DNA from: Sphagnum compactum
Lineage: Eukaryota; Bryophyta; Sphagnopsida; Sphagnales
Assembly: GCA_965153455.1 (NCBI GenBank)
Contig: OZ234502.1
Location: forward strand, 4,877,267 to 4,941,266
Reading direction: 5' to 3'
Length of the DNA stretch: 64,000 nucleotides
In this document: positions 22,601 to 33,700 of the stretch, one piece after another
Numbering within the stretch: position 1 is the first letter of the stretch
How the letters are laid out: every line of letters begins with the position of its first letter
Notes under the pieces: model-generated
The model's input: only the letters and a program-made list of their open reading frames with translations
Databases searched by the model: none
Told to the model about the DNA's origin: nothing
Program-made: the position numbers and the translations under genes

Positions 22601-23604
22601 ACTTCAAGAAAGCTAAATCAAGTTTCATAATATTGTTACTTTATGTTGATGACATGTTAATAGCTGGTGCAAATTTGGAAGAGATTAACAATTTGAAGAA
22701 ACAATTGTCAAGTGAATTCGAAATGAAGGATTTGGGTGCAGCAAAGCAAATACTTGGAATGAGGATTAGCAGAGACGAACAGGGAGGTACTTTGCAGCTG
22801 TCTCAAGCAGAGTACATTCGTAAGGTGTTACAGAGGTTCAACATGAGGGATGCAAAGCCAGTCAGAACACCTTTAGCTAGTCACTTTAGATTGTCCAAGG
22901 AACAGTGTCCAGAGACAGACGAAGAGAAGGACTTCATGGCTAGAGTACCATATGCCTCAACCATTGGAAGTCTAATGTACGCCATGGTTTGCACGAGACC
23001 AGACATTTCCCATGCGGTGGGAGTTGTGAGCAGATACATGTCTAATCCAGGCAAGCAACACTGGGAAGCAGTGAAGTGGATCCTAAGGTACCTGCGAGGT
23101 ACGACAGAGAAGTGTCTAACCTTCAGAAAAGATGAGCTCAAGCTGGAAGGTTATGTGGATTCAGATTTTGCTGGAGAGGTGGATCATAGGAGGAGCACCA
23201 CAGGATATGTGTTCACATTTGGGAGTATAGCTATTAGTTGGGTTTCTCAGTTGCAGAAAATAGTGACAATATCTACAACTAAAGCGGAATATGTGGCTGT
23301 GACTGAAGCTAGCAAGGAGCTTATATGGTTACAGGGGTTATTAACAGAGTTAGGATTCGAGCAAGAGATGAATGTGTTGCACAGTGATAGTCAGAGTGCA
23401 ATACACTTGGCAAAGAATTCGGCGTTCCATTCTAGGACCAAGCACATAGACCTGCGTTACCATTTCATTCGGTCGTTAATCGAGGATGGGGTATTGAAGC
23501 TTGTGAAGATTGCAGGGAGCAAGAATCCGGCTGACATGTTAACCAAACCAGTCACTACGGAGAAACTGGAGTTGTGCACAGCTTCAGTGGGTCTTCAAGG
23601 TTGA
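19664..23604 (+). pseudogene. Copia gag-pol polyprotein, disrupted
   Basis: Gag begins MGSEKDTYKIEKFNGTNFSF and has a CCHC zinc knuckle at 20441-20482 (CWNCGKMGHYFSEC). The protease motif is LDSGA at about 20590. The integrase zinc region has His-His near 20970-20990. The integrase core retains HTDVWGP, CSDNGGEY and QQNGTAERMNRT, so the D-D-E residues are present. RT has YVDDM at about 22642, and RNase H has YVDSDFAG. Defects: a TAG at 21065-21067 lies between the two Cys of the integrase zinc motif; a frameshift lies somewhere in about 21880-21935; a second TAG is at 22279-22281; and an apparent in-frame deletion near 22298 joins WVFR directly to EIFSPVV, removing roughly 29 residues usually found there. 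RNase H also reads STTKAEY where STTEAEY is usual. The copy cannot make a full polyprotein. Confidence 0.93.
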
Positions 23605-23680
23605 AGACAGAGAAGAATGAGTGCGCCATACCTATCCACTAGTCATCGAAGGAAGAGGAAGAAGTCCACCCGAGTTTTAG

Positions 23681-23696
23681 TCTTCAAGTGGGAAAT
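23681..23696 (+). other. Polypurine tract
   Basis: The purine-rich AAGTGGGAAA stretch directly precedes the 3' LTR and is where plus-strand DNA synthesis would be primed. Confidence 0.8.
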
Positions 23697-24136
23697 TGTT
23701 GTGTGTGAAGCCTTATCAATTAGTTGCACCGTCAAGCTGATCAATTAGTTACACCGTCAAGCTGATCAATTAGTTGCACCGTGAAGCCTGATCAATTAGT
23801 TGCACCGTCAAGCCTGATCAATTAGTTGCACCATCAAGCTGATCTATTAGTTGCACCGTTGTCTAAGTTTAGTGGGAGTTGGTGAACTTGAAACTATATA
23901 TAGTTTTTTCATTGTAAGTATCTGTGCGTGGTGTGGAATGTCAAGTAGAGAAGTGAGAAATTGTGAGAGTGGTGTGATAGTTCTTCACTGTTGTATTCAT
24001 TGATTTCATAGTGAGAGTTGAGTGCGGGTGCGCTCCGTGGATGTAAGCTTTTGCTGAACCACGTAAAATCTTGTGTCCTTGGTTTTTTTCTGTTGTTTTT
24101 GTGCATACCCCCTAAGTCGAAATTTTTTTTCTAACA
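23697..24136 (+). repeat. Copia 3' LTR, 440 bp, with possible outward promoter
   Basis: Near-identical to the 5' LTR but with six U3 repeat units instead of seven and about four base differences. Its TATA box (CTATATATAG, about 23894-23903) points towards the peptide ORF that starts 68 bp beyond the LTR. An LTR-initiated transcript would carry a short upstream ORF (ATG at about 23938, about 22 codons) and a minimal ATG-TAA near 24040. Confidence 0.93.
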
Positions 24137-24204
24137 AGAAAAAGCATTCATCACTACTTGGTCAGTTCCAGCTCAAGCTGAACTTGTCAAATCAACCCAA
24201 CAAC

Positions 24205-24645
24205 ATGGCGCCGAGACTCTTTTCACTGATGGGAATTTCTCTTGTGATCTGCACTGTGATGCTGCTGGAGGCAACGCAACTGCACAGCGCCGCTGCAGTC
24301 AGATTCAATGGATCAGGAAACCCTAATTCTCGCCAAATTTCTAATGCTGAGCGAACAAGCGACGCACCACTAGTCCATAGTACGAGCGATGTAGAACCAG
24401 CTCTTCAGTACGCCGTGATCACGGACTGCCAGCAAGGTGAATCCGTTTTTCAAACTACTGATTATATTGAGAACTTCGGAGTCGCCTCCTCGCGCTCTAG
24501 CAACGTCAATACACAAGGAATCGGCGAGCTGGAATCCAGCTCTGTAATCGACCACGGACATCATCATGTCGTATTCAATCCCCAAAGAGCAAACAGAGGA
24601 AGTCCAGTAAGTGGACCACCACAGGGTAACGCAGGCGGCCATTAA
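24205..24645 (+). CDS. Secreted signalling-peptide precursor, IDA/PIP/CEP-like (copy 2)
   Basis: Intronless 146-aa ORF beginning MAPRLFS, as in the paralogue at 1636. A hydrophobic core at residues 8-21 is the signal peptide (MAPRLFS-x8-LLEATQLHS; the paralogue has LLDATQLQG). The conserved TDCQQGES block is at 73-80. The C-terminus RGSPVSGPPQGNAGGH (131-146) ends in His at the stop codon, as in the paralogue. The SGP...G.GGH pattern is close to the SGPS-x2-G-x-G-H signature of PIP peptides. The long spacer between signal and C-terminal motif is hardly conserved, typical of such prepropeptides. The ATG is only 68 bp after the Copia 3' LTR, and the likely native promoter is 5.4 kb further upstream, so expression may be lost, driven by the LTR, or dependent on splicing across the element. 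No frame damage is seen. Family placement is inference. Confidence 0.75.
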   Translation: MAPRLFSLMGISLVICTVMLLEATQLHSAAAVRFNGSGNPNSRQISNAERTSDAPLVHSTSDVEPALQYAVITDCQQGESVFQTTDYIENFGVASSRSSNVNTQGIGELESSSVIDHGHHHVVFNPQRANRGSPVSGPPQGNAGGH

Positions 24646-24839
24646 CTCCAATTCATACAACCCAGACCCATCTGGATCTGATTCGAAACCATGATTCAGC
24701 ATATTGCAGTTGCAATATGCTCTGTTCACTAGGAATGGGTACACATCAAAATGCATCGACTGAATTAATATTGTACGCCGGGATGGCAGGGGGTTTGAGA
24801 AATTGCTCATCCCTTTACAACATCGATACCTAGCTAAAA

Positions 24840-24990
24840 CATCGACAGTTCGAGATTCTTCTCAGTACAAATGTAGGTAGCAATATCGTCGACACTCCAT
24901 GATCTAGTCTCAAATTTTTCTCTGTAGAAATGTAGCAATTATTGTCGACACTCCATGATCTAGTTTCAGATTCTTCTCAGGAGAAAATTT
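24840..24990 (+). repeat. Tandem duplication downstream of peptide gene 2
   Basis: The phrase GTCGACACTCCATGATCTAG occurs twice (about 24887 and 24945) with related AGATTCTTCTCAG-like flanks, making two to three imperfect ~60-bp units, probably in or just after the 3' UTR. Confidence 0.7.
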
Positions 24991-27900
24991 AGAATCTAGC
25001 ATTAGTCCGCCCGGGGCAATCCAGCTGCTTGTATAACATACCAAGTCCATTTCATTTTCAGCCAAATGTTGTCCAAGGCCATAGCTGCTGCTGGCCCTTC
25101 AGTTCAAATTCGCAGCTGATCAATTGGACTTGCTCCACTCGTTGATTCCAGACACCAGTAAAATTATTCAAAATCTCCCAAAATTATCTGCATGTCGACA
25201 ATCATGCCGTTTCTGGACAATAATACAAGTGGAGGATGTGCTCCAATGAGTGGGAGCCTTGGGTGAACCAGAACCCACGTTGGTACCATGGTAAAAAATC
25301 TCAATATCCATTTTAAATTATTTATTTATTTTACAAATATCCCATGCTTAAACTAAATCAGGGTTTCTGAGTTCAAATCTCACATTTTTTGTGCTTAACA
25401 TGACCACTATTTAAGGTGCACTCACACTTGGTGTTAGGGACTCTAGTGTTGAGTCCCCTAACACCATGCTAGTCATTTAGGACTTACACCCACTTACCAT
25501 ATTCAAGTTAACATTCAATGTACATTTCATTTTCGAATTTTTGAATTCAAATTTCTCTTTTTTGCCAAAAAAAAATCCAATAAAGAAAAGGCTTGTTTGG
25601 AGTTTGAACCTGCTAAATTATCCTTCCACAGGATAGCCTAATACGATCGCAAGTTCAACATTTCAATGTTGAATCATTTTTATTTTAAAGATTCCACTTC
25701 AAAAAAATAGAGAATTCCAAAATATTCTAAAAAGAATCTCTATTTTCCTTCTCAAAAAATTTTGTTCTTTGAAATTACATTTTTTGACAATATCAACATT
25801 TTTAGAAATAATATAATAGATGTCCTGCCAAGGTACTATGATACACCACGTCTCCACAAGGCCCAGGCAAAAAAAAAAATGATCGTGTCTGATTCACCCA
25901 CTCTAATGATTGACCCAAGTGATTGAATTTAAATAAGCTCCGACCTTTTACACTGTTCAATTTTTAATGTCTATGCATGGGGCTGGAGATACATCATATA
26001 AGTAACCATCTTGTTGGATTAGTCCTTTTTTTTCACAATTTTGTATTGCGGCCATGGTGGTGAGCATTCCCAGACAGATTTCACCGTTAATTGGCGATAC
26101 TTCTGTAGAGGCCCACTAAAACAGAAGACAGAACTGCGAAGACAAGGTTCCCCAAAAAAAAACAAAGAAGGGATTTGTGGGTGAAATTTGGTGAATCTTT
26201 TATTAAAAAAAAACTGAATTTCACAAAAAGAGTGAATTAGTGTGATACTTCGCCAAAAGGTGATTTTGCACCCCAAAATGACTGTGTTGTTTGTGATCAT
26301 CTCTTGTAGATTCCCCAGTAGCAGGGTGTGGAGGGATCTGCTCTCACATTTTAAGTACTTTAGAGCTTTAGAGCTCCAGATTGCAGTTTAACCCTTTGAC
26401 AATAATATACCCTCACTATCACTATGGTCTACTGCAATCCAGATGCAGGGAAACAAAAGGAGATAAGCAATGTAAATTGTCACGTTAAAACAAGCAGAAA
26501 TCACAACTTTCTTCAAGTCTAATATTGCAGAGTAGAGCTTATAATAACCGACATAGAAACTTTGAACAATTTGCACTTTTATTTTAGCAGTAAAGGATAT
26601 TTTGCAAGGGTTTCCGGCTATAGTCACAATCTTGTAAGGGTTTGTATGGAATACATGTTTGAATCACAATTTATTAGCATCACACAAAAATAAGTGGACA
26701 CCAAAGGTGTAATTATAAAGGGGGTTTATTGTATAGGGGAAGGCCTGCTCCCCAAGGCCTCCCTTACTTTCAGTGTTGGAGCTTCAAGGGTGGTTGCCTC
26801 ATGGCTTATGCTCAAAAATTAGTGGAAGGACCATGCCTGCCTTGCCCAGCTTATGTAGAAGAGGTTTTTTTATTTGAGTGGGAAAGGCCCCCCTTTCATT
26901 GACAAAAGCATCTTCTAGGGAAGTGCTTTCAAATACCTACAAGGGAAAAAAAAAACTTTAAAATCATGTTTAATGGAACAATGGATGACACATTCCATCT
27001 TGAATAGAAGTGATGCTAGGACCATAGATGTTGGTCTTTCAAGAAAACTCAATATTGGGGTCTGGGCATTGAGCTTTTTATGGCTGCAATAAGGGGGTTC
27101 AAAAGTTGATTATGTTGTTCAAACAATCAATTATTTACAGTCTGATTGTGTCATCAATTATGTGATCATTGAAGGTGAAGCTTTGAACATCCCAAATTGG
27201 TTTTATTTCTTATCTCATGATTATTTTGCCAATTGTTATCCCCATGGTAAATCCATGAAAAAATATCATCTTTTCACATATGCACACATTATTGTTTGCT
27301 CTTACGAAAACCACACAAACATGCCTTTAACAAAACAACCAACTCCTTTAGAACAATATTCACCTCTCTCTCAAACATCCAACATCACACAAATGTTCTC
27401 TTCAGTAAAATACCCAACTTCTTTTTCAAAGCACCCACCTTTCATTAATAGCATTTAAAATTCAAAAGTTGTGCTTTGAACACTTAGGGTGGTGAAAGGT
27501 GAAGGCCCAAACTTTTACCTTACCTCCATTTATTACTAAAATCCCTTATACTAAAGGTGAGAAAGTGATCATCAAAATGACCTTTGGATCATTGATCATT
27601 CAAAACTCTTCTCAAGAATTGTGATTTGAATAATGGATTATTCAATAATCACTCCACTCATATGCAGTGAAGTTGAGATTCAAGATAATTGATTATTGCA
27701 AGTAGATAATTGGAAGATAATCAACCTTTGAACTTTAAACCCCTCTAATCCATCTCAACCAAGCTGATTAGGTATCAAGTAGTTTTTGGACAAAACAAGG
27801 CATGCCTGCCATTGTGAGAAAATTTTAGACCTACCCAACCACCTTATTACCTTTGCCACCTTGCCTTAAATGCAAAACATCATGTTGTTGTCCACGCATT

Positions 27901-29822
27901 TTGAACACAATGTGTGGTAGGTGGTTAGGGTGACAAACAATAATGAAATTTAGGGTTTACACTTTTAGAGTATAGACAACCTTACACATCATCATTTCTC
28001 TTCATGCATTTGGGGTTCACTTAAAATTGATTTGGAGCTATGTTTTTTCCAACAATTTTGTGATAGTTCATAAGTTCATTCAAGTGCATTTTCAATACTT
28101 TTAATTGTGGGTGATAGAAGAGTTTTGTTTGTTGAAGGAACATTATGTGTTTGTCAAAGTGATGGGGCCTTTTAAAAAGAAAGTTTTTGGATGAAAAATG
28201 AAATTGTTAAGAAAAGACGAAAAACAAAAGTGATGCAAGAAAGAGACTAAACTTAATGTGAAGGTGCTATGAAAAGGATAGATGTAAGGATGGAAGAAAA
28301 GTTTGGGGAGCCAAAGAAGAAGATTGAAAAACCCAATGAAATCAAATAATATGTCAAGTGTTGTGGATTACTAAGAGTAATGAAAAAAAGGATATGTCAA
28401 TTGTTTGATAAGATTGAAAATGAAGTATTACTATGCATTAATGTCAACTTTAGTAGATGCTATGTATATGAGTGGACAAACAACTTGGAGGGATCTTGAA
28501 TCTTCTCAAGATGTGGAGGAAGGCAACATCAATGAGAAACTTGATTTTTTGTAAGTTAAGAATTTCATTTGACTAATGGTGCATTTGAAATCCAATTGAA
28601 AACCTTGAAATTTTTATGTTTTTTACAATTATGATTTTGACTCTCTCACCAAAATTTTGTTTAAGTATGGCTTGAGGTGAAGATTTGATTGTTTCATTGC
28701 AATTTTGAAAATTGTGCACTAGAATCCTCTCTTTGTTTAAAGTGAAAATTTTGTTTATGAGCTTTAATTCTCACATTAAACATTTTGAGTTTTGACTCTA
28801 ATTTGAGGTTTAAAATTGAAATTCCATGAATTGTAACGTAAGCTTGTAGCTTTAAAAGGACTTTGTCCACAATAATTTGCAGGTTTTGTGTGCATTGTAT
28901 ATTGAAGCTTATGGTTTTGGTTGAAAGTACTACAGTGCATGAATGACATTACAAAATATAAAGGAAGACTGTGATAAAAACAAATACCAGTGTGTTTTGA
29001 ATTTTTACCCTATCCTCCAAGCCAATGAAATATTCTTATATGAAGTTGTTATGGGAGAAAGAAAACAAATGAAAAAGGAATTAGAGGGTAAAAAGATCAG
29101 AAAATGGAAGCTTCACATCCTTTGAAGATAGAAAAAACCCAAAACCTATTGAAGAAAAAATTGGGAGATGAAGTAAATGATGAAGTGAAACAAAATATGA
29201 TACTTGATGTAATGCTTTAGTCATGCACCACCTTCAACTAGGAAAGGGAATGCAAGAATATAAGGAAGAGAAAAAGCAAAATCATGAATGTCAACATGGT
29301 GTTAAGTCTATAGATATTGGTGATGCTTTCGAAATTTGGATGATATGAACATGTTGAGACAACTTATGTTGCACAAATTTGATGTGTCATACACTTTTCC
29401 TAAATGTGCATCATAAGGACATATATTTTGTAGGGTTAAATGTGTTGATGAATGGTTATGTCATACATTTTTATCTGATAAATGCTTTAAACATTTCATG
29501 TGGGCTATAAATTTATGAGGGTTATATAACCATACATAACCATTGATGTTGGTAAAGTAATAGATTTTTAGAACTTATGAAGGTGTTCTTTGCTTGTTTA
29601 GAGGAAACAACTATCGACATTCATCCACCACTCAAAAAAACTCCATATAGATTTTGATAATATGTAAGATTCAAATATTCACCTATTTAAGTTCATTAAT
29701 TAATAATAAAATGCCGGCCCTTGACATGGCTCCCCCTATGCCTACATTCAACGTTCATTAAAATCTATTTGATGGGCAAACACTTCTTCCCAAAATAACG
29801 TATTGTCTAGAATACCGAAAAT
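24991..29822. other. Long AT-rich intergenic stretch, no gene recognised
   Basis: No convincing gene. A 15-bp hairpin (GGTGTTAGGGACTC with its complement, 25430-25465) is present. Positions 28100-29500 have a purine-rich composition reminiscent of an old retroelement coding region, but all frames are short and I could not assign a family. Runs of A or T are frequent. Confidence 0.4.
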
Positions 29823-29829
29823 AAAAAAA
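29823..29829 (-). terminator. Pol III terminator of tRNA-Pro
   Basis: A run of seven T on the minus strand directly follows the tRNA 3' end, as expected for RNA polymerase III termination. Confidence 0.85.
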
Positions 29830-29901
29830 GGGGCACTGCGAGAATCGAACTCGCGACCTCTCGCACCCAAAGCGAGAATCATACCACTAGACCAAGTGCC
29901 C
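29830..29901 (-). tRNA. tRNA-Pro (UGG)
   Basis: 72-nt cloverleaf on the minus strand. The acceptor stem GGGCACT pairs with AGTGCCC, the anticodon stem is CTCGC/GCGAG around the loop TTTGGGT (anticodon TGG), and the T arm is GCGAG-TTCGATT-CTCGC. There is no intron and no encoded CCA. A-box (TGGTCTAGTGG) and B-box (GGTCGCGAGTTCGATTC) promoters are internal. Confidence 0.97.
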
Positions 29902-30745
29902 TTCTGTGTCAAGAATCAAATATTTAGCTATTTTACTACAAAAACTTTGCTTCGAATCGGAGATTTATCTTGCAATTTTGGAGGTGACAAAATTGCACCA
30001 ATAAAGGAAACCTGTGGAGGCAGCCAAACACGTGAGGTGAGGTTCCTTGCTGAATTTCTTTGAGGAAATACCTCTCAACAATTTCTTAAATATGCAACTA
30101 AAATAAAGCAATGGCAGACTAATATTTTATGTTTAAGTTCCGCTCTTTCCCCAGTTGTAGACAGTCTCCCTCCACTGCCTGTGATTAAGATCCCTTTCCC
30201 TTATATCCTCTGGCCAACCCCATGGAGTTTGTGACCTTCTTGTGTTCTTTTCTCTACGACAGAGGTTGTGGTGATGTGATAATCAGTCCTCAGCAAGAGT
30301 AGATCAAGTCCTGTGTATTCTCGACTAACATCTACAAACAGTCTTTTTAGTACATGTAATCTTGAATCCTTTCCATTAGTAATTTGTTAGCGAATGTCAA
30401 TATAGTCCTTGTGCTGCTGATGTTTCTACATTTTGAGAGGGGGGCACTTCTTCCAAGAATTACACCTATGTTTATCACAGAGCATTAGCAATGCTGCATT
30501 CCTTTCATCTAAACATACGGCTATTCTATGATCAGTTCACAGACAACGGGAGCCTCCTGCATCACCAGGCAGCTTATTGTGTCAAGGGTTTCCCAGGACT
30601 GATTTCACAGGCTTCTGAGTTGGGAAAGCAAATGATTCTAATCATGGATAATTTCCAAGAGCTGCACTTGATTGTTTTGAGAAGGCGAGCAGGCTCCTGG
30701 TCTCTGTCATGGTGATTAAAGTTGGGTAGTTGTTGTGAGAATATT
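29902..30745. other. Intergenic, between tRNA-Pro and RSPH14-like 3' end
   Basis: No gene is recognised. The right-hand part probably includes the 3' UTR of the minus-strand RSPH14-like gene. Confidence 0.45.
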
Positions 30746-33700
30746 TCATTGCTTGTGCAGTGCAGCTTTCAGAACAAGCTTCACTGCAAATGCAGCCAAG
30801 TTTTCATCTGACAAATGCAAGATTCTTGAATGGTCGGGATGTGAATTGAAGCTGTTGGATCGCTTGTCTGCTGCAACGCTTGAGTAGAGCAGATGCACAT
30901 ACCTTGATCATGTCCCTTAATATGGTAATGCTACCTTTCAGAGCTGCCCTTGCTTTGGGGTGCTCAGCTGTGTTAATAAGGAGCTGCACAAGGACATAGA
31001 ACGTGAGTACTTATGACACAAACACAACTATACAGTTGAAAAATTCTTTTAGGTGCTCATCAAAGCTATGGGTTGATGTTATCAAGTGTAGCAGGCTGGA
31101 ATTGAATGATCAGTGGAGATAGGTGGGGAGAGAGAATGAACCTGGAGGATATAGAGGCACAATAAATCATCATTTAGATCAAGCATGGGCAGCAATACTG
31201 GAACACCTTGTGCAATTAAGATTTTCTTTGCTGATGGGGTTGGCACCTTGGAATTGAACATTGCATGCTTGGCATCAATATTGATTGTAATGCTGCACAT
31301 CATATGTTCAAAGTGCAAATGTCACCAGCACAGTCAAGTGTAAACATGTACCATGATGAGAGATCAATGAAGACATACACTATGACACTGGAAGGACTGA
31401 ACAAGATATAGAGGGCACTTGACATTGGAAAACTCTAGAAACATCTCAGAATGGGAGAGGTTTACACCTCATGAGCGCAGCTACTCCAAAAGCCTGAATT
31501 CGTGGTTCAGTATGATAGAGATATGGTATCATTATATCCACAGCATTCAATTTTACAGCTTGCTCCTTCCCAACAACATCAAAGCTTCCACACACAAGGC
31601 AGCGCAATTTCACATTGTCTGTCAGAGTTACTCTTGGGAATGCGATCATATGTTTGCTCTTAAGAAGAACAAAGGAAAGAGTCATCTCAACTCCAGGGAG
31701 CTGAGGCCTACATACCATAGAAGGCACAGAAACCGTACAGCTGCCTCCTTCAAGTCTAGAAAAGTAGAGCTTGATATTTCAAGTGCTGTTGGGACTGCAT
31801 TGACCTTCAGCCACACTCAAACGTATAGGAGTCAGAAGACAGGCAGACTAGAAGGTCAAACGCTGGCTTCTCTGTAAACTGACAATCTTCACTGACATAA
31901 CAGAAGTCTGTTTTTTGGATAATATTGGATTGAGCTTCACCAAGAAGTTAGCGACCAGAGACTATTGAATATATACACTACCTCCAAAAGCTCTGTAAGC
32001 GCCATCTGATCATAATTCAAGCCAGCCACACACTTGGAAAGAAGGTCAAATTCCAAAATCATGCAAGTTCTATCTGGCTCCTTATTGATACACTTCAAGA
32101 TGAATGTCAGGGTTTTCCCATTTGACACCAGCTCCTTCCTCACTGTTAAAAACCCATAACAATGGTTTCATGATTTCAGTTGGCAATCTATGCTCAAGAA
32201 ATCCACACATTTCCAGATAAAATTTCTTTCTTAGTTTCTCCAATTTGTATAATACTTAAGACACACAATCTCACAACCGCAGCATTTCCCATTTCCAACT
32301 TGCACCCCCAAAAATAGGTAACACTATATCTGGCCCTCTGAACTATGAATTGCTCTGCACATTGACTTGCAAAGTTAACATCAATGTGATGGAGGAACAG
32401 TAATCCCTGTTGGCTCTTCACTTGCCACAGCACATAGACATTTTTTGTTGCACATTTTTATGATCCATGGAAGAATGTATTTTTATGAGTTGTATATCTG
32501 ACACTTGATTCCACATCCCTGTGACATCAGGGTTCATGTACCATTGTTACATGATCTGCATAGTGATTCTGATGAGGCCAATGTTGATGTCATCCTGAAC
32601 ATTTCCACTTGGGTATTGGCCTACCTAACTGGACTACATGCTGAATTAATCACATAAATCTATGTGCAAGAGGTTTTAAAAGAGTTCTGCAGGCAAAGGA
32701 ATGAGACTCTGCCAAGGAGTAAAATTCAGTCTCAAGCCATGTTCTCCAGAGAAAGATGACACACGAGTTCAGAAGTCACGTTTTCAGCATACCTTCATCA
32801 GAAAGGGCTGCATCATTCAGGGCAGAAAGGGCATTTCCCCTCAAAATGATGTTGCTGTCAGCTACCTGCATTAACAGTAGTTTGTAGTCAAATGCAAGCC
32901 TGTCAATTTTGTATTCCAATAGATTGCAATCAACCACATCACAATGATTTTGGAGCACTGGTGACCATAGTCAGTCTCATGATGATCGAGGAAAAGATTG
33001 TGGAAAACTCAGAATGTGTTTTCATCATTCTGAGCAGGTGCTTTTGAGGCAGAAGTCATGTCTCGTCATAAGGGAGAGCGAACTTGTTTCCTGACATTCA
33101 TGGTCCCACAAGCCCTTGGGGCATCTTGTAAGAGTTTGTAGCTATCTCTTCCTTGATTCTATATCATCCTGATGTTTGTTCACCAACCTTCACGAAGTTC
33201 CCTAGAAAAGAGAAAATACCATGTCAACAAGGAAGTTGATACACCCCAAAGTACACAGATCATCCCATGTCGTATCGGAAGCTGTGATCAAAGAGCCACA
33301 TCAGCAGGTATCAAGGACGTAAAGAAGAAGATTTCTTTGCCCAAACTCTGAAAACAGCAAAACACACCCAGCATATACAGGGTCTGCCATCATACTACAG
33401 GGGTCTCTAATCTGCACTGTACAGGAAGGGATTGTGATTTTGGCACATGAGCCAAGCTGACAGGTATTGTTCTTATTGAGCATGAGAAAACACTCAAAGA
33501 TGAGAAACTAATGCAGAAAAACTACAATTCTGACACCATACTCACATGGCACCAAAGAAATGGAGGGAATTTGCCCTCCTTCCATTGAATTCTGGAGTTG
33601 AAACATTGTCACCTGAGGCATACTTGAAGCAGAGTGCAAGCTCCTGCCGAATGAACATGTCCTTCTCCACTACCATTTTGGCAAGTATGGGTAGAAAACC

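Larger units (their letters stand above)
18746..24141 (+). mobile_element. Full-length Ty1/Copia LTR retrotransposon with AGAAA target duplication
   Basis: The left LTR (18751-19215) and right LTR (23697-24136) both start TGTTGTGTGTG and end CTAACA. The 5-bp direct repeat AGAAA flanks the element at 18746-18750 and 24137-24141. A primer-binding site matching initiator tRNA-Met and a purine-rich tract sit next to the LTRs as expected. The internal gag-pol order is gag, protease, integrase, reverse transcriptase, RNase H, which defines Copia. The LTRs differ by one ~25-bp repeat unit and only about four substitutions, so insertion was recent. The pol frame is broken (see the gag-pol entry), so this copy is non-autonomous. 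It has the same orientation as the downstream peptide gene. Confidence 0.96.

Noticed and set aside
24073-24204. N-terminal extension of peptide gene 2 starting inside the LTR
   Set aside because: The frame is open but the start at 24073 is GTG; the first in-frame ATG is 24205, which matches the paralogue's MAPRLFS.
29803-30063. Open frame over the tRNA region on the + strand
   Set aside because: Its N-terminal part is the antisense translation of tRNA-Pro, a common artefact.
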